Below are positions 17,673 through 26,302 of a DNA stretch of 64,000 bases, piece after piece. Location: NCBI GenBank assembly GCA_045538935.1, contig JAZQEI010000011.1, forward strand, positions 62,001 to 126,000, given 5' to 3'. The notes below the pieces were generated by a model that did not search any database, was not told the origin of the DNA, and was given only the letters and a program-made list of their open reading frames with translations. The stretch comes from RGIG3013 sp045538935. GTDB taxonomy: Bacteria; Bacillota; Clostridia; Oscillospirales; Acutalibacteraceae. Each line of letters opens with the position of its first letter. Positions within the stretch are counted from its first letter, which is position 1. The position numbers were made by a program, and so were the translations under genes.

Positions 17673-20203
17673 TATTTATTCTCCGCGCCGCCATCAGCAT
17701 CGAGGCCAAGCTTTTTAACTGCATCCTCGCGCATTTTGTATTTTAAAATTTTCCCTGCGGCATTCATCGGGAAAGCCTTTACAAAATCTATATAACGCGG
17801 CACCTTATGGCGAGCCATATGGTCGGCAACATACTGTTTCATTTCGTCCTCAGTCATACTCTCGCCGTCTTTTAAGATTATACAAGCCATAATTTCTTCG
17901 CCATAACGTTTGTCGGGTACACCTATAACCTGAACGTCCTTAACCTTGTCGCAAGTATAAATAAACTCTTCAATTTCTTTGGGGTAAATATTTTCACCGC
18001 CGCGGATAATCATATCTTTAAGTCTGCCTGTAATATTATAATTACCTTCCGGTGTTCTGCAAGCAAGATCACCTGTGTGTAGCCATCCGTCTTTATCTAT
18101 TGCGGCAGCGGTAGCATTTGGCATTTTATAATAACCCTTCATAATATTATAACCGCGTGCTACAAATTCTCCGTTCACGCCATCAGGGCAGTCTTTGCCT
18201 GTTTCGGGGTCTACAATTTTACACTCTACATTTGCAAAGGCACTACCTACTGTTTCGGTGCGAACCTCCAAAGAATCGTCAAAGCTGCTCATAGTGCAGC
18301 CGGGACTTGCCTCGGTTTGTCCGTAAACCGATACAATTTGACGCATATTCATATTACCTGGCTCGGTGGCCTTTTTCATAAGGTCGGCCGGGCAGTTAGA
18401 ACCCGCCATAATGCCGGTACGCATATACGAAAAATCGGTTTTTGCAAAATCTTCGTGCTGCATCATAGCAATAAACATTGTAGGAACACCGTTAAAGGCA
18501 GTTATATGCTCATTATTAACACATGCAAGAGCAGGTTTGGGTGAGAAATACGGAATTGGATACATAGTAGCACCATGTGTCATAGACGATGTCATAGAAA
18601 GCACCATGCCAAAGCAATGGAACATAGGCACTTGTATCATCATTCTATCAGCAGTAGATAGATCCATTCTGTCCCCTATATACTTACCGTTATTTACAAC
18701 ATTGTAGTGTGTAAGCATAACGCCCTTTGGGAAGCCGGTTGTGCCGGATGTGTACTGCATATTGCAAACGTCATCTTTATCAACAGCGGCGGCCATGCGG
18801 TGTACCTCGCTTAGCGGTACTTGGTCTGCACGAGACACAGCATCATCCCATGTCATACAACCTTTTTGGGTGTAACCAACAGTAATTACGTTGCGCAAGA
18901 ACGGCAAACGACGAGAGTGCAATGGTGCACCTACCTTTGTACTTTCAAGTTCAGGGCAAAGCTCAGCTATAATTTTGCCGTAGTGGGTATCCTTTGAGCC
19001 CTCGGTCATAATAAGGGTATGCGTGTCTGACTGCTTTAGCAAATATTCTATTTCGTGAATTTTGTATGCGGTATTAACCGTAACCAAAACTGCGCCAATT
19101 TTAACAGTAGCCCAAAAAGCAATATACCATTGTGGCACGTTTGATGCCCAAACGGCTACGTGTGTACCTGCCTTTACACCCATAGAAATTAAAGCACGTG
19201 CAAAGGTGTCAACATCATCTCTAAACTGAGAATACGTGCGGGTGTAATCCAATGTTGTATACTTAAACGCATACTGGTCCGGAAAACATTCAACCATGGT
19301 ATCGAGTACTTGTGGGAAGGTTAAATCTATAAGCAAATCCTTTTTCCATACAAATTTACCGGTATGGTCTTGATTATAGTAAAATGTGCGCTCGTTTTTA
19401 GATGTATCTCCAAACTGCTTCATAAATCCTATAAACTGCGAGAATATAATTTCCATATTGTCTAATTCTTCGCACCAATTAGGGTCCCAAACAAGCGATA
19501 CAAAGCCGTCGTAATTTACCGAACGAAGTGCCAACATCATATCGGAAATGGGCAATTCGCCCTCACCTATAAGGCAAAACTCTACGCCGTTAGCGGTATT
19601 TATGGCATCGTTAATATGAACATGCTTAACATAAGCGCCAAGGTTTTTAATAATTTCTTCGGCACTCTCCCCGCCCTCAAAGTAAGCGGCCGACATATTC
19701 CAAAGTGCCGCAAGGTTATCGCAAGCAAAGCTATCTAAAACATCGCGAAGATCTTTTGTTTTGCAAAAAAGGCCAGATGTTTCTATTAAAACTGTAATGT
19801 TTTTATCTGTTGCGGTTGGTAATACCTTTTCAATAAATGAAATAACATTTTTGCAAGCTACATCTTTGTCATCAGATTTTTCGGCCTTTACACGTATAGC
19901 GGGAATTTTAAGATTAGATGCAATATTTGCGCATTTTAAAAATTCTTCGGCCGCTATATCGGTTTTATCGGCAGAGCCAATATCGCAAAGAACATCTATG
20001 CAAGGAATTTTTAAATTTTTCTCAAAAAGTCTTCTTGCAGTAGCGGCAGCAGTATAGTCGTGAAACGCACCATCTTTATCGGTAAAAAGGCGGTTATTTA
20101 CATTATGAAGTTCAATACCGCCAAAGCCTAAATCGACCGCAATATCGCAAAAATCATCAAAAGAGTTATTGTGCCAACCCTTTGTTGAAAACGATAATTT
20201 CAT
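17672..20203 (-). CDS. Fusion: sugar-phosphate isomerase/epimerase-like barrel + acyl-CoA synthetase
   Basis: An 843-residue protein with two unrelated domains. Residues 1-265 resemble the xylose-isomerase-like/AP endonuclease 2 barrel (FSTKGWHNNSFDDFCDIA; HVHIND; GEGELPISDMM). Residues about 285-830 are a complete ANL-type acyl-CoA synthetase with TSGTTGFPKGVMLTHYN as P-loop, YGQTEASPG, HTGDLA, GRLKDMIIRGGENIYP and the late catalytic lysine in NAAGKILKYK. The second part most resembles fatty-acyl-CoA ligases of the ACSF2 kind. It lies 1 base after the isopropylmalate-synthase-like gene, behind the Leu T-box. The frame runs through the junction without a stop, so a sequencing join is unlikely. 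The substrates of both halves are unknown. Confidence 0.85.
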   Translation of the reverse strand: MKLSFSTKGWHNNSFDDFCDIAVDLGFGGIELHNVNNRLFTDKDGAFHDYTAAATARRLFEKNLKIPCIDVLCDIGSADKTDIAAEEFLKCANIASNLKIPAIRVKAEKSDDKDVACKNVISFIEKVLPTATDKNITVLIETSGLFCKTKDLRDVLDSFACDNLAALWNMSAAYFEGGESAEEIIKNLGAYVKHVHINDAINTANGVEFCLIGEGELPISDMMLALRSVNYDGFVSLVWDPNWCEELDNMEIIFSQFIGFMKQFGDTSKNERTFYYNQDHTGKFVWKKDLLIDLTFPQVLDTMVECFPDQYAFKYTTLDYTRTYSQFRDDVDTFARALISMGVKAGTHVAVWASNVPQWYIAFWATVKIGAVLVTVNTAYKIHEIEYLLKQSDTHTLIMTEGSKDTHYGKIIAELCPELESTKVGAPLHSRRLPFLRNVITVGYTQKGCMTWDDAVSRADQVPLSEVHRMAAAVDKDDVCNMQYTSGTTGFPKGVMLTHYNVVNNGKYIGDRMDLSTADRMMIQVPMFHCFGMVLSMTSSMTHGATMYPIPYFSPKPALACVNNEHITAFNGVPTMFIAMMQHEDFAKTDFSYMRTGIMAGSNCPADLMKKATEPGNMNMRQIVSVYGQTEASPGCTMSSFDDSLEVRTETVGSAFANVECKIVDPETGKDCPDGVNGEFVARGYNIMKGYYKMPNATAAAIDKDGWLHTGDLACRTPEGNYNITGRLKDMIIRGGENIYPKEIEEFIYTCDKVKDVQVIGVPDKRYGEEIMACIILKDGESMTEDEMKQYVADHMARHKVPRYIDFVKAFPMNAAGKILKYKMREDAVKKLGLDADGGAENK

Positions 20204-20204
20204 A

Positions 20205-21584
20205 CTAGTTTGCCTCCTCGTAAACTATTTTGTTTACGGCGTTAATATATGCGCGAATACTTGCGCTGATAATATCGGTAGAAATGCCGTTACCGGAATA
20301 TAGTTTGCCGTTATAACGAAGTTTAACAATGGCAGAACCCATTGCCTCTTTACCCTCGGTAACAGACTGAATTTGAAAATCATCAAGCTCATAGTGGTGA
20401 CCTATAATTTGCTCCACAGCTAAAAATGCCGCATCAATAGGTCCGTCGCCAATGCAAATACCTTGTATTTGTTCTTCGCCCTTTTGAATGGTAATTTGCG
20501 CGCTTGCCGATATAATATTGCCTGTGTTTATAATGTAATTTACTAATGTGTAGGTTGCGGGAACTTGAAGTGCACTTGTTGCAATAATTGCCTCTAACTC
20601 CTTATAGCCAACCTGTCTTTTAGCAGCAACACGCAAAAATTCATCGTAAACCTTTACTTTATCTTCTTCAGATAAATCATAGCCGAGTTTGGCAGCAGCA
20701 ACTGCCACGGCAGAAATATCATCATTTTTATCAAGATAAACTTCACTTTCATCGGCAGATTTAATTGTGGAATTTATATTGTTTTGTGCGTTGCCAGTAA
20801 CCCAGCGGAGCTGCTTAACAATACGGTGGAGCTCGGTAGTTTTAATGTTTGTACTAAAGCCGTAATCGTTACCGCAATTTTTTATCATATCGGCAAAGGT
20901 TTCTAGCGGTACAGTGTTTGAATCAACCGCAGTTTTAACAAAATCAACACCGGTCTTTACCGCTAAAATAGCTTGTGCTATGGCAAGACCATTTTTATTA
21001 TCACACTTAACACCAACGTCTACGGGGCAATCTCTGGCAATTTTTTGTGCAAATGCAGCAAAATCGTCGGGTAACATATTTGCGGCGCTATCGCACACCG
21101 AAATACTTGTAGCACCCGCTGCTATTGCAGTATTAATGGCCTTATTTAAAAAATCTTCTTCGGCACGTGTAGCATCAACTGCGCAAAACTCTACAAGTTC
21201 AACCGACTCTTTTGCCTTTTTAACAGATTCTTCTATAAAAGCAATTATTTTGTCGGGCTTTTTATGGCAAGTGTATTCCATACCAACTGTTGACACCGGA
21301 ATTTCAATTCTTACCTGTGCCAGTTTTGCAGAGGCAAGAGCCAAAATAGCGTTATCTAAACTATCGGCTTTGGTGGTTGCTGCTACCGAAATTACACTGC
21401 TTTTTACAAAGGATGAAACTGTTTTTATTAGCAGAATATCAGCCCTCGGCATTGCAATTTCGGGAAACTCGATAATATCAACATTAAGGTTTTCCAGTTG
21501 TCTTGCAATTTCAATTTTTTCCTTAAAGCTAAAATGATTGTTTTCTCTGCAAAGAGTTGCATCTGCTATTTTGATTTGTTTCAT
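20205..21584 (-). CDS. Isopropylmalate-synthase-like protein lacking key active-site residues
   Basis: A 459-residue protein starting at the ATG at 21584 (AAAGGAG upstream; the TTG at 21602 is the ribosome site itself). Fold order follows LeuA: catalytic barrel (1-260), linker, and a C-terminal leucine-binding regulatory domain (GDGPIDAAFLAVEQI; GISTDIISASIRAYINAV). But the barrel has DATLCRENN where 2-isopropylmalate synthases have DTTLRDGEQ, and VKCDNKNGLA where they have H-x-H before N/D-LGLA. The catalytic arginine and both metal histidines are therefore missing. It may be a non-catalytic leucine sensor or an enzyme with another chemistry. Expression under a Leu T-box agrees with a tie to leucine. 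Confidence 0.85.
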   Translation of the reverse strand: MKQIKIADATLCRENNHFSFKEKIEIARQLENLNVDIIEFPEIAMPRADILLIKTVSSFVKSSVISVAATTKADSLDNAILALASAKLAQVRIEIPVSTVGMEYTCHKKPDKIIAFIEESVKKAKESVELVEFCAVDATRAEEDFLNKAINTAIAAGATSISVCDSAANMLPDDFAAFAQKIARDCPVDVGVKCDNKNGLAIAQAILAVKTGVDFVKTAVDSNTVPLETFADMIKNCGNDYGFSTNIKTTELHRIVKQLRWVTGNAQNNINSTIKSADESEVYLDKNDDISAVAVAAAKLGYDLSEEDKVKVYDEFLRVAAKRQVGYKELEAIIATSALQVPATYTLVNYIINTGNIISASAQITIQKGEEQIQGICIGDGPIDAAFLAVEQIIGHHYELDDFQIQSVTEGKEAMGSAIVKLRYNGKLYSGNGISTDIISASIRAYINAVNKIVYEEAN

Positions 21585-21600
21585 ATTGGTTTCTCCTTTC

Positions 21601-21877
21601 AAACAAAAAGCCCTGAAATTAGATAAACTCTAATTTCAGGGACGAAATATCGCGGTACCACCCTGTTTACCGTATAAAAACGGTCAACTCAGTAAGACTC
21701 AAACAAGCCTTTTGCCTTGGTAACGGAGCATGCCGTAGCAGCTTACTTTAAGTTCAGCCACTCTGCTCAGGAACGAGACTTTCTTAAAACACCATACTGC
21801 CTTACACCAACCGACAGCTCTCTGTAAACGGTTTGATTCTAAAAAATAATTCCTTCAACGCATTTAAAAAATATTTT
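21601..21877 (-). promoter_or_regulatory. T-box leader, specifier CUC (leucine)
   Basis: On the minus strand: a stem I with the AGAGAG and GGTTGGTG elements, a specifier loop, the T-box sequence AGGGTGGTACCGCG (21651-21664) and a terminator hairpin CCCTGAAATTAGA...TCTAATTTCAGGG with a T run (21601-21643). Counting back from the conserved CTGAGC as in other T-boxes (3 + 4 + 6 bases) places the specifier at 21775-21777, reading CTC, a Leu codon. Uncharged tRNA-Leu would stabilise the antiterminator and switch on the three downstream genes. Confidence 0.92.
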
Positions 21878-21882
21878 CAATT

Positions 21883-21911
21883 ATTTTATCACACCATATA
21901 TAAATTGTCAA
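21883..21911 (-). promoter_or_regulatory. Promoter of the Leu T-box operon
   Basis: Minus-strand TTGACA (21906-21911), 17-base spacer, TAAAAT (21883-21888). Confidence 0.8.
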
Positions 21912-21932
21912 GTATTAAAAAATATTTATTGT

Positions 21933-21968
21933 AAAAAACAGTCGCGTATGTTGTACGCGACTGTTTTT
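21933..21968 (-). terminator. Terminator after ilvE
   Basis: An 11-bp stem, ACAGTCGCGTA and its complement, followed on the minus strand by TTTTTT. It ends the Val T-box operon before the Leu T-box promoter. Confidence 0.85.
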
Positions 21969-21970
21969 AA

Positions 21971-23032
21971 TTATAACTCTAATATCCAACCAAATTGGTC
22001 TTCAATTTTGCCCCACTGAATACCTGTTAAAGTATCATAAAGCATTTGAGTAACTTCACCTATTTGGCCGTTATTAACTGCATAGATTTTATCTTTGTAG
22101 CAAAGCTGACCAATAGGAGAAATAACTGCAGCAGTTCCGCAACCCCACGCCTCTTTAAGTGTGCCGTTTTCCATAGCAGTACTAAGTTCGTCTATGGAAA
22201 GTAAACGTTCGCTTACATTATAGCCCTTAGATTTTAATACCTCTATACAAGACTTTCTTGTAATACCCGGTAAAATAGAGCCTGTAAGGGCTGGAGTTAC
22301 GATTTCATCACCAATAAGGAACATAACGTTCATAGCGCCAACTTCTTCGATGTACTTTCTTTCTACACCGTCAAGCCATAAAACTTGCGAATAACCTTTT
22401 TGTTCTGCACGCTCGCCCGCACGGTTAGATGCCGCATAGTTACCGCCGCACTTGGCATAACCTGTACCGCCGCGTACTGCGCGAACATCTTGATCTTCTA
22501 TCATAATTTTAACGGGGTTAATTCCCTCTTTATAATAAGAGCCTACGGGAGAAGCGATTATCATAAATGTTGCGTTATGTACAGCGTGAACACCTAAGGT
22601 TTCATCGTTACCGAACATAAATGGACGAAGATAAAGCGATGTTCCCTCTGCCGAAGGAGTCCAGTCTTGCTCGAATTTTACAAATTCAGTTAAAACCTGC
22701 ATTGCTAAATCTTCGGGAATTTGAGGAAGACACAAACGCTCTGCCGATGCGTTCATACGTCTGATATTCTCAATGGGTCTGAACATTTGAACCTTACCGT
22801 CTTTGCGGCGATATGCCTTTAAACCCTCAAAAATTTCAGAACCGTAATGCAAAACAGTAGATGCAGGGTGAATAGATAAGTTGCCAAAAGGAATAATCTC
22901 GGCATCATACCAGCCTTTTTCTCTTGAATACTGCATTACAAACATATGGTCTGTAAAAAATTTACCAAAGCCTAATGTACTGCTGTCTGGCTTTGTTTTG
23001 GGTGCAGTAGTTTTTGTGATTTTAATTTCCAT
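21971..23032 (-). CDS. ilvE: Branched-chain amino acid aminotransferase
   Basis: A 353-residue fold-type IV PLP enzyme of the long (BCAT group II) type. Visible: GKFFTDHMF near the start, LHYGSEIFEGLKAYR, the RPFMFG substrate-side segment, the PLP lysine in GTGYAKCGGNYA, and a late GCGTAAVISPIG. It interconverts Val/Leu/Ile and their 2-oxoacids. It is the last gene of the Val T-box operon, downstream of the 2-oxoacid oxidoreductase that would make or use the same 2-oxoacids. Confidence 0.96.
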   Translation of the reverse strand: MEIKITKTTAPKTKPDSSTLGFGKFFTDHMFVMQYSREKGWYDAEIIPFGNLSIHPASTVLHYGSEIFEGLKAYRRKDGKVQMFRPIENIRRMNASAERLCLPQIPEDLAMQVLTEFVKFEQDWTPSAEGTSLYLRPFMFGNDETLGVHAVHNATFMIIASPVGSYYKEGINPVKIMIEDQDVRAVRGGTGYAKCGGNYAASNRAGERAEQKGYSQVLWLDGVERKYIEEVGAMNVMFLIGDEIVTPALTGSILPGITRKSCIEVLKSKGYNVSERLLSIDELSTAMENGTLKEAWGCGTAAVISPIGQLCYKDKIYAVNNGQIGEVTQMLYDTLTGIQWGKIEDQFGWILEL

Positions 23033-23044
23033 TATAAAATCTCC

Positions 23045-23581
23045 TTATTCGTAGTCGGCACCAAGTGTTAATGCTTTTAGATTAACATCTAGCATATCTG
23101 CGCGCTTTGCCGAGATAACTTTTTTAAGTGCTGCGGTTAAATCGTCGGTATTAAACTCGCCTAAAACCTTTAAAACCTTGCCTAAAATAATCATATTAGC
23201 AAGGGTTGGATATCCGTTATCACTTGCAAGCTTGGTTGCAGGAATGTAGTAAACGGTAACGTCATCACGCTCTACCTTACGCTCTATAAGTGTAGAATCG
23301 GCAAAGATAATACCGCCGGGTACTACGCTTTGCTCAAATTTATCGAGTGACGGAAGATTCATAGCAACCAAAATATCGGGGTTAGATACTATAGGAGAAC
23401 CTACAGGCTCGTCACTTACAATAACGCTACAGCTTGCTGTACCTCCACGCATTTCGGGGCCGTAAGACGGAAGCCAGCTTACTTGTTTATCTTCGGTAAG
23501 ACCTTTATAGGCTAAGAACTTGCCCGAGAACAAAATTCCCTGACCGCCAAAGCCCGAAAACAAAAATTGTTTTGTACTCAT
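23045..23581 (-). CDS. 2-oxoacid:ferredoxin oxidoreductase, gamma subunit
   Basis: A 178-residue subunit of the PFOR superfamily. It has the N-terminal GFGGQGILFSGKFLA glycine-rich motif and SYGPEMRGGTASCSVIVSD, both typical of the gamma chain that contacts CoA and helps domain packing. Its start overlaps the stop of the beta-subunit gene by 4 bases. Substrate class is inferred from the operon: T-box leader reading Val, acyl-CoA ligase and ilvE, together suggesting 2-oxoisovalerate and similar branched 2-oxoacids. Confidence 0.92.
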   Translation of the reverse strand: MSTKQFLFSGFGGQGILFSGKFLAYKGLTEDKQVSWLPSYGPEMRGGTASCSVIVSDEPVGSPIVSNPDILVAMNLPSLDKFEQSVVPGGIIFADSTLIERKVERDDVTVYYIPATKLASDNGYPTLANMIILGKVLKVLGEFNTDDLTAALKKVISAKRADMLDVNLKALTLGADYE

Positions 23582-24333
23582 TTTTGCTCCTCCTTTGCGC
23601 TTCTGTCTTTATAAACACCAAGTGGATAGTAAGGTAACATATTTTCGTCTAACCACTTTAATGCATTCGAAGGAGTCATACCCCAGTTTGTAGGACAAGT
23701 AGACACAACCTCAATTAAAGAGAATCCCTTGCCGTCAATTTGGTTTTGGAATGCCTTCTTTATTGCCTTTTTGGCCTTGTTTACGTTTTTAACGTTGTTT
23801 ACGGTAACACGCTCTAAATACTCAGGACCTTCAAGTTCAGATAACATCTCGCAAACTCTAATTGGGTAACCGCAATGGTTAACATCACGACCGTATGGAG
23901 AGGTCTGAGTAACCTGACCAGGTAATGATGTAGGTGCCATTTGGCCGCCTGTCATACCGTAAATTGCGTTATTTATGAATATAATGGTTATATTTTCGTT
24001 TCTTGCTGCTGCGTGAACTGTTTCGGCCATACCAATAGAAGCTAAGTCGCCATCACCTTGGTATGTAAATACTATATGTTCACTTGGGTTTGCTCTTTTA
24101 ACGCCTGTTGCTACTGCGGGGGCACGACCATGTGCAGCCTCAATCATATCGCAGTTAAAATAGTTATAAGCCATAACCGAGCAACCAACGGGGGCTACGC
24201 CTATGGTTTTGCCCTCTATACCGAGTTCGTCTATAACCTCGGCAACTAAACGGTGAACTATACCGTGTGTACAACCCGGGCAGTAGTGCATTGATACATC
24301 TGCAAGAGCCTTTGGTTTATCGAATACTACCAT
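23578..24333 (-). CDS. 2-oxoacid:ferredoxin oxidoreductase, beta subunit (TPP-binding)
   Basis: A 251-residue TPP-binding chain. It has the CPGCTHGIVHRL cysteine motif near the start, the TPP-magnesium motif GDGDLASIGMAETVHAAARN with the following INNAIYGMTGGQMAPT, and CPTNWGMTP near the end. It forms the active site with the alpha chain: 2-oxoacid + CoA + oxidised ferredoxin to acyl-CoA + CO2 + reduced ferredoxin, or the reverse. It shares one base with the alpha gene. Confidence 0.93.
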   Translation of the reverse strand: MVVFDKPKALADVSMHYCPGCTHGIVHRLVAEVIDELGIEGKTIGVAPVGCSVMAYNYFNCDMIEAAHGRAPAVATGVKRANPSEHIVFTYQGDGDLASIGMAETVHAAARNENITIIFINNAIYGMTGGQMAPTSLPGQVTQTSPYGRDVNHCGYPIRVCEMLSELEGPEYLERVTVNNVKNVNKAKKAIKKAFQNQIDGKGFSLIEVVSTCPTNWGMTPSNALKWLDENMLPYYPLGVYKDRSAKEEQK

Positions 24334-25397
24334 TATTTAGCACCTCCGTTATAAATATCTTCAATATGAGCCAACACCTGTTCGGGTGTGGGAATCATAC
24401 CGCCTGCGCGATTGCAAAGTGTTACTGGAACTTTGCATTCGCTTGCGAGTTTTACGTCTTCAATCATCTGACCCATAGAAAGCTCAACACTAATAATATG
24501 TTTAACTTGCTCTGCCGCCTTTTTAAATGGAGCCTTGGGGAACGGCCAAAGGGTTATAGGTCTAATCATACCAACCTTTATTCCCTTTTCTCTTGCCTTT
24601 ACAATAGCGTTTTTAGCAACACGTGCAGCAATACCGAATGCAGCAATGCAAATTTCGGCATCGTCCATTAAGTATTCTTCATACATAACCTCATCGCGCT
24701 CTACAATTGCGTAACGCTCAAAACGCTCGAAATTTAATTTTTCAAGTTCTTCTGGAACCAAAGATAAAGAGTTTACAATGTTGTGGGGTCTTTGCATTTT
24801 TGTACCGTTTGTTGCCCAAGGTTTCTCCGGAGACGGTTTAACTTCAAAATCAAGCTCAACGGGTTCCATCATCTGACCCATTGTACCATCAGCTAAAATC
24901 ATAGAGGTCATACGGTATTTATCGGCAAGCTCAAAGCCCTTAACGGTTAAGGCTGCCATTTCTTGAACAGAGCTGGGGGCTAAAACGATCATTCTAAAGT
25001 CGCCGTGAGCGCCGCCCTTGGTTGCCTGAAAATAGTCGGACTGGCTAGGCTGAATACCGCCAAGGCCGGGGCCACCACGCTGTACGTTTACAACTAAGGC
25101 GGGTAAATCGGAGCCTGCCATGTACGACAAGCCTTCGCCCTTTAGCGATATACCTGGGCTCGAAGACGAAGTCATGACTCTATAACCTGCAGATGAAACG
25201 CCGTACACCATATTTATAGCGGCAATTTCGCTTTCTGCCTGTAAGAATGTACCGCCTATTTTAGGCATTCTTTTAGCCATATATGCGGCAATTTCGGTTT
25301 GGGGAGTTATTGGATAACCGAAGTAATGACGGCAGCCTGCTATAATAGCGGCTTCGGCAATTGCTTCGTTACCTTTCATTAAAACTTTATCTGCCAT
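24333..25397 (-). CDS. vorB: 2-oxoacid:ferredoxin oxidoreductase, alpha subunit (VorB-type)
   Basis: A 354-residue alpha chain of the four-subunit 2-oxoacid:ferredoxin oxidoreductases. It starts with KVLMKGNEAIAEAAIIAGC and the characteristic YPITPQTEIAAYM, then SSSSPGISLKGEGLSYMAGSD and GGPGLGGIQPSQSDYFQ. The length and the order delta-alpha-beta-gamma match the VOR/KOR group rather than the single-chain pyruvate enzyme of Clostridia. Branched-chain specificity (VOR) over 2-oxoglutarate (KOR) is inferred from the operon and its leader, not from residues. Confidence 0.88.
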   Translation of the reverse strand: MADKVLMKGNEAIAEAAIIAGCRHYFGYPITPQTEIAAYMAKRMPKIGGTFLQAESEIAAINMVYGVSSAGYRVMTSSSSPGISLKGEGLSYMAGSDLPALVVNVQRGGPGLGGIQPSQSDYFQATKGGAHGDFRMIVLAPSSVQEMAALTVKGFELADKYRMTSMILADGTMGQMMEPVELDFEVKPSPEKPWATNGTKMQRPHNIVNSLSLVPEELEKLNFERFERYAIVERDEVMYEEYLMDDAEICIAAFGIAARVAKNAIVKAREKGIKVGMIRPITLWPFPKAPFKKAAEQVKHIISVELSMGQMIEDVKLASECKVPVTLCNRAGGMIPTPEQVLAHIEDIYNGGAK

Positions 25398-25403
25398 TAT
25401 AAA

Positions 25404-25610
25404 TCACCTCTCTACCTTAATTACACAGTCGGGACACATTGTTGCACAGAATGCACAACCGATACATTCATCCTGATTTGTAATTTCTACAGGATGGTGA
25501 CCCTTAATATTTATTTTGTCGGGCGCTAATCTTAAAATCTTTTTGGGGCAAGCGTCTATGCATAAGCCGCAGCCTTTACATTTGTCGGTTTTAAAGGTTA
25601 ATTTTGCCAT
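25404..25610 (-). CDS. 2-oxoacid:ferredoxin oxidoreductase, delta subunit (2x[4Fe-4S] ferredoxin)
   Basis: A 68-residue ferredoxin-like subunit with two full cluster motifs, CKGCGLCIDACPKK and CIGCAFCATMCPDC. It would pass electrons between the TPP site and free ferredoxin. It sits 6 bases upstream of the alpha gene and is co-transcribed. Confidence 0.95.
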   Translation of the reverse strand: MAKLTFKTDKCKGCGLCIDACPKKILRLAPDKINIKGHHPVEITNQDECIGCAFCATMCPDCVIKVER

Positions 25611-25625
25611 ATGTATATCTCTCCT

Positions 25626-26291
25626 TTAGAAGATTTTTTCTTGTAATTTTAATGGGAACGGATTTGGTACTTTGTCTTTAACTTCACACTCTAGCGGCTC
25701 ATTAAAGGCGGTAAGTACAATTGGTAAACCAGTAAGGTTTGCTATCTCGTTCGCATAATTTAAAGATTTAAATATATCATTTGCGGTAGTGTCATTACCA
25801 AGGTTGGAATTATTAACAAGCCCTGTAAACTTTATTCCGCAAGCCGCTTCAATCTCACGCATAACCTCTATGGTATCGATAGCGGTTTTTGTAAGCGGTC
25901 TAAAGCAGTTAATTACCATAAGCATATCGTAATTGTTTTCATCAATTATGGCTTGTTTTATTCTGCCAAGTGCCAAGGCTCCTCTGTCATCGCCGCCGAC
26001 ATCTACAATTACATTAAGATTCTTATCTTCGGTAATTACGTACATATCTTGCGGAAGTGCAGGAATGTCTACATTAGAGTTTGCGTATTCTGAACAGATA
26101 AGCCGTATTCCTAAATCGCTTAAGATATTACTGCTGTCTTTAGTACGAAAGTATGGGTTTACAATATCTAAATCGGCAATGGCAACTCTTTTTTCTTGCT
26201 CGCTTAATCTGTATGCCAAATTTAGCGCTACATTGGTTTTTCCGCTCCCGTAATGACCGCATAAAAGTGTTATTCGCTTATCACGCAACAT
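25626..26291 (-). CDS. P-loop ATPase of the MinD/CobQ type, unknown role
   Basis: A 221-residue SIMIBI-class NTPase: Walker A GHYGSGKTNVALNLAYRL (residues 12-29), ADLDIVNPYFRTKD as switch, and DVGGDDRGALALGRI. It lacks the deviant KGG lysine of ParA proteins. It lies between the acyl-CoA ligase and the ferredoxin subunit in the Val T-box operon, 16 and 12 bases from its neighbours. A maturation, regulatory or metabolite-kinase role for the oxidoreductase is possible, but nothing in the sequence decides it. Confidence 0.75.
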   Translation of the reverse strand: MLRDKRITLLCGHYGSGKTNVALNLAYRLSEQEKRVAIADLDIVNPYFRTKDSSNILSDLGIRLICSEYANSNVDIPALPQDMYVITEDKNLNVIVDVGGDDRGALALGRIKQAIIDENNYDMLMVINCFRPLTKTAIDTIEVMREIEAACGIKFTGLVNNSNLGNDTTANDIFKSLNYANEIANLTGLPIVLTAFNEPLECEVKDKVPNPFPLKLQEKIF

Positions 26292-26302
26292 ATAAATTCT
26301 CC

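Noticed and set aside
20914..21537. Long plus-strand ORF of 207 codons
   Set aside because: Antisense shadow of the LeuA-like gene; codon pattern follows the complementary frame.
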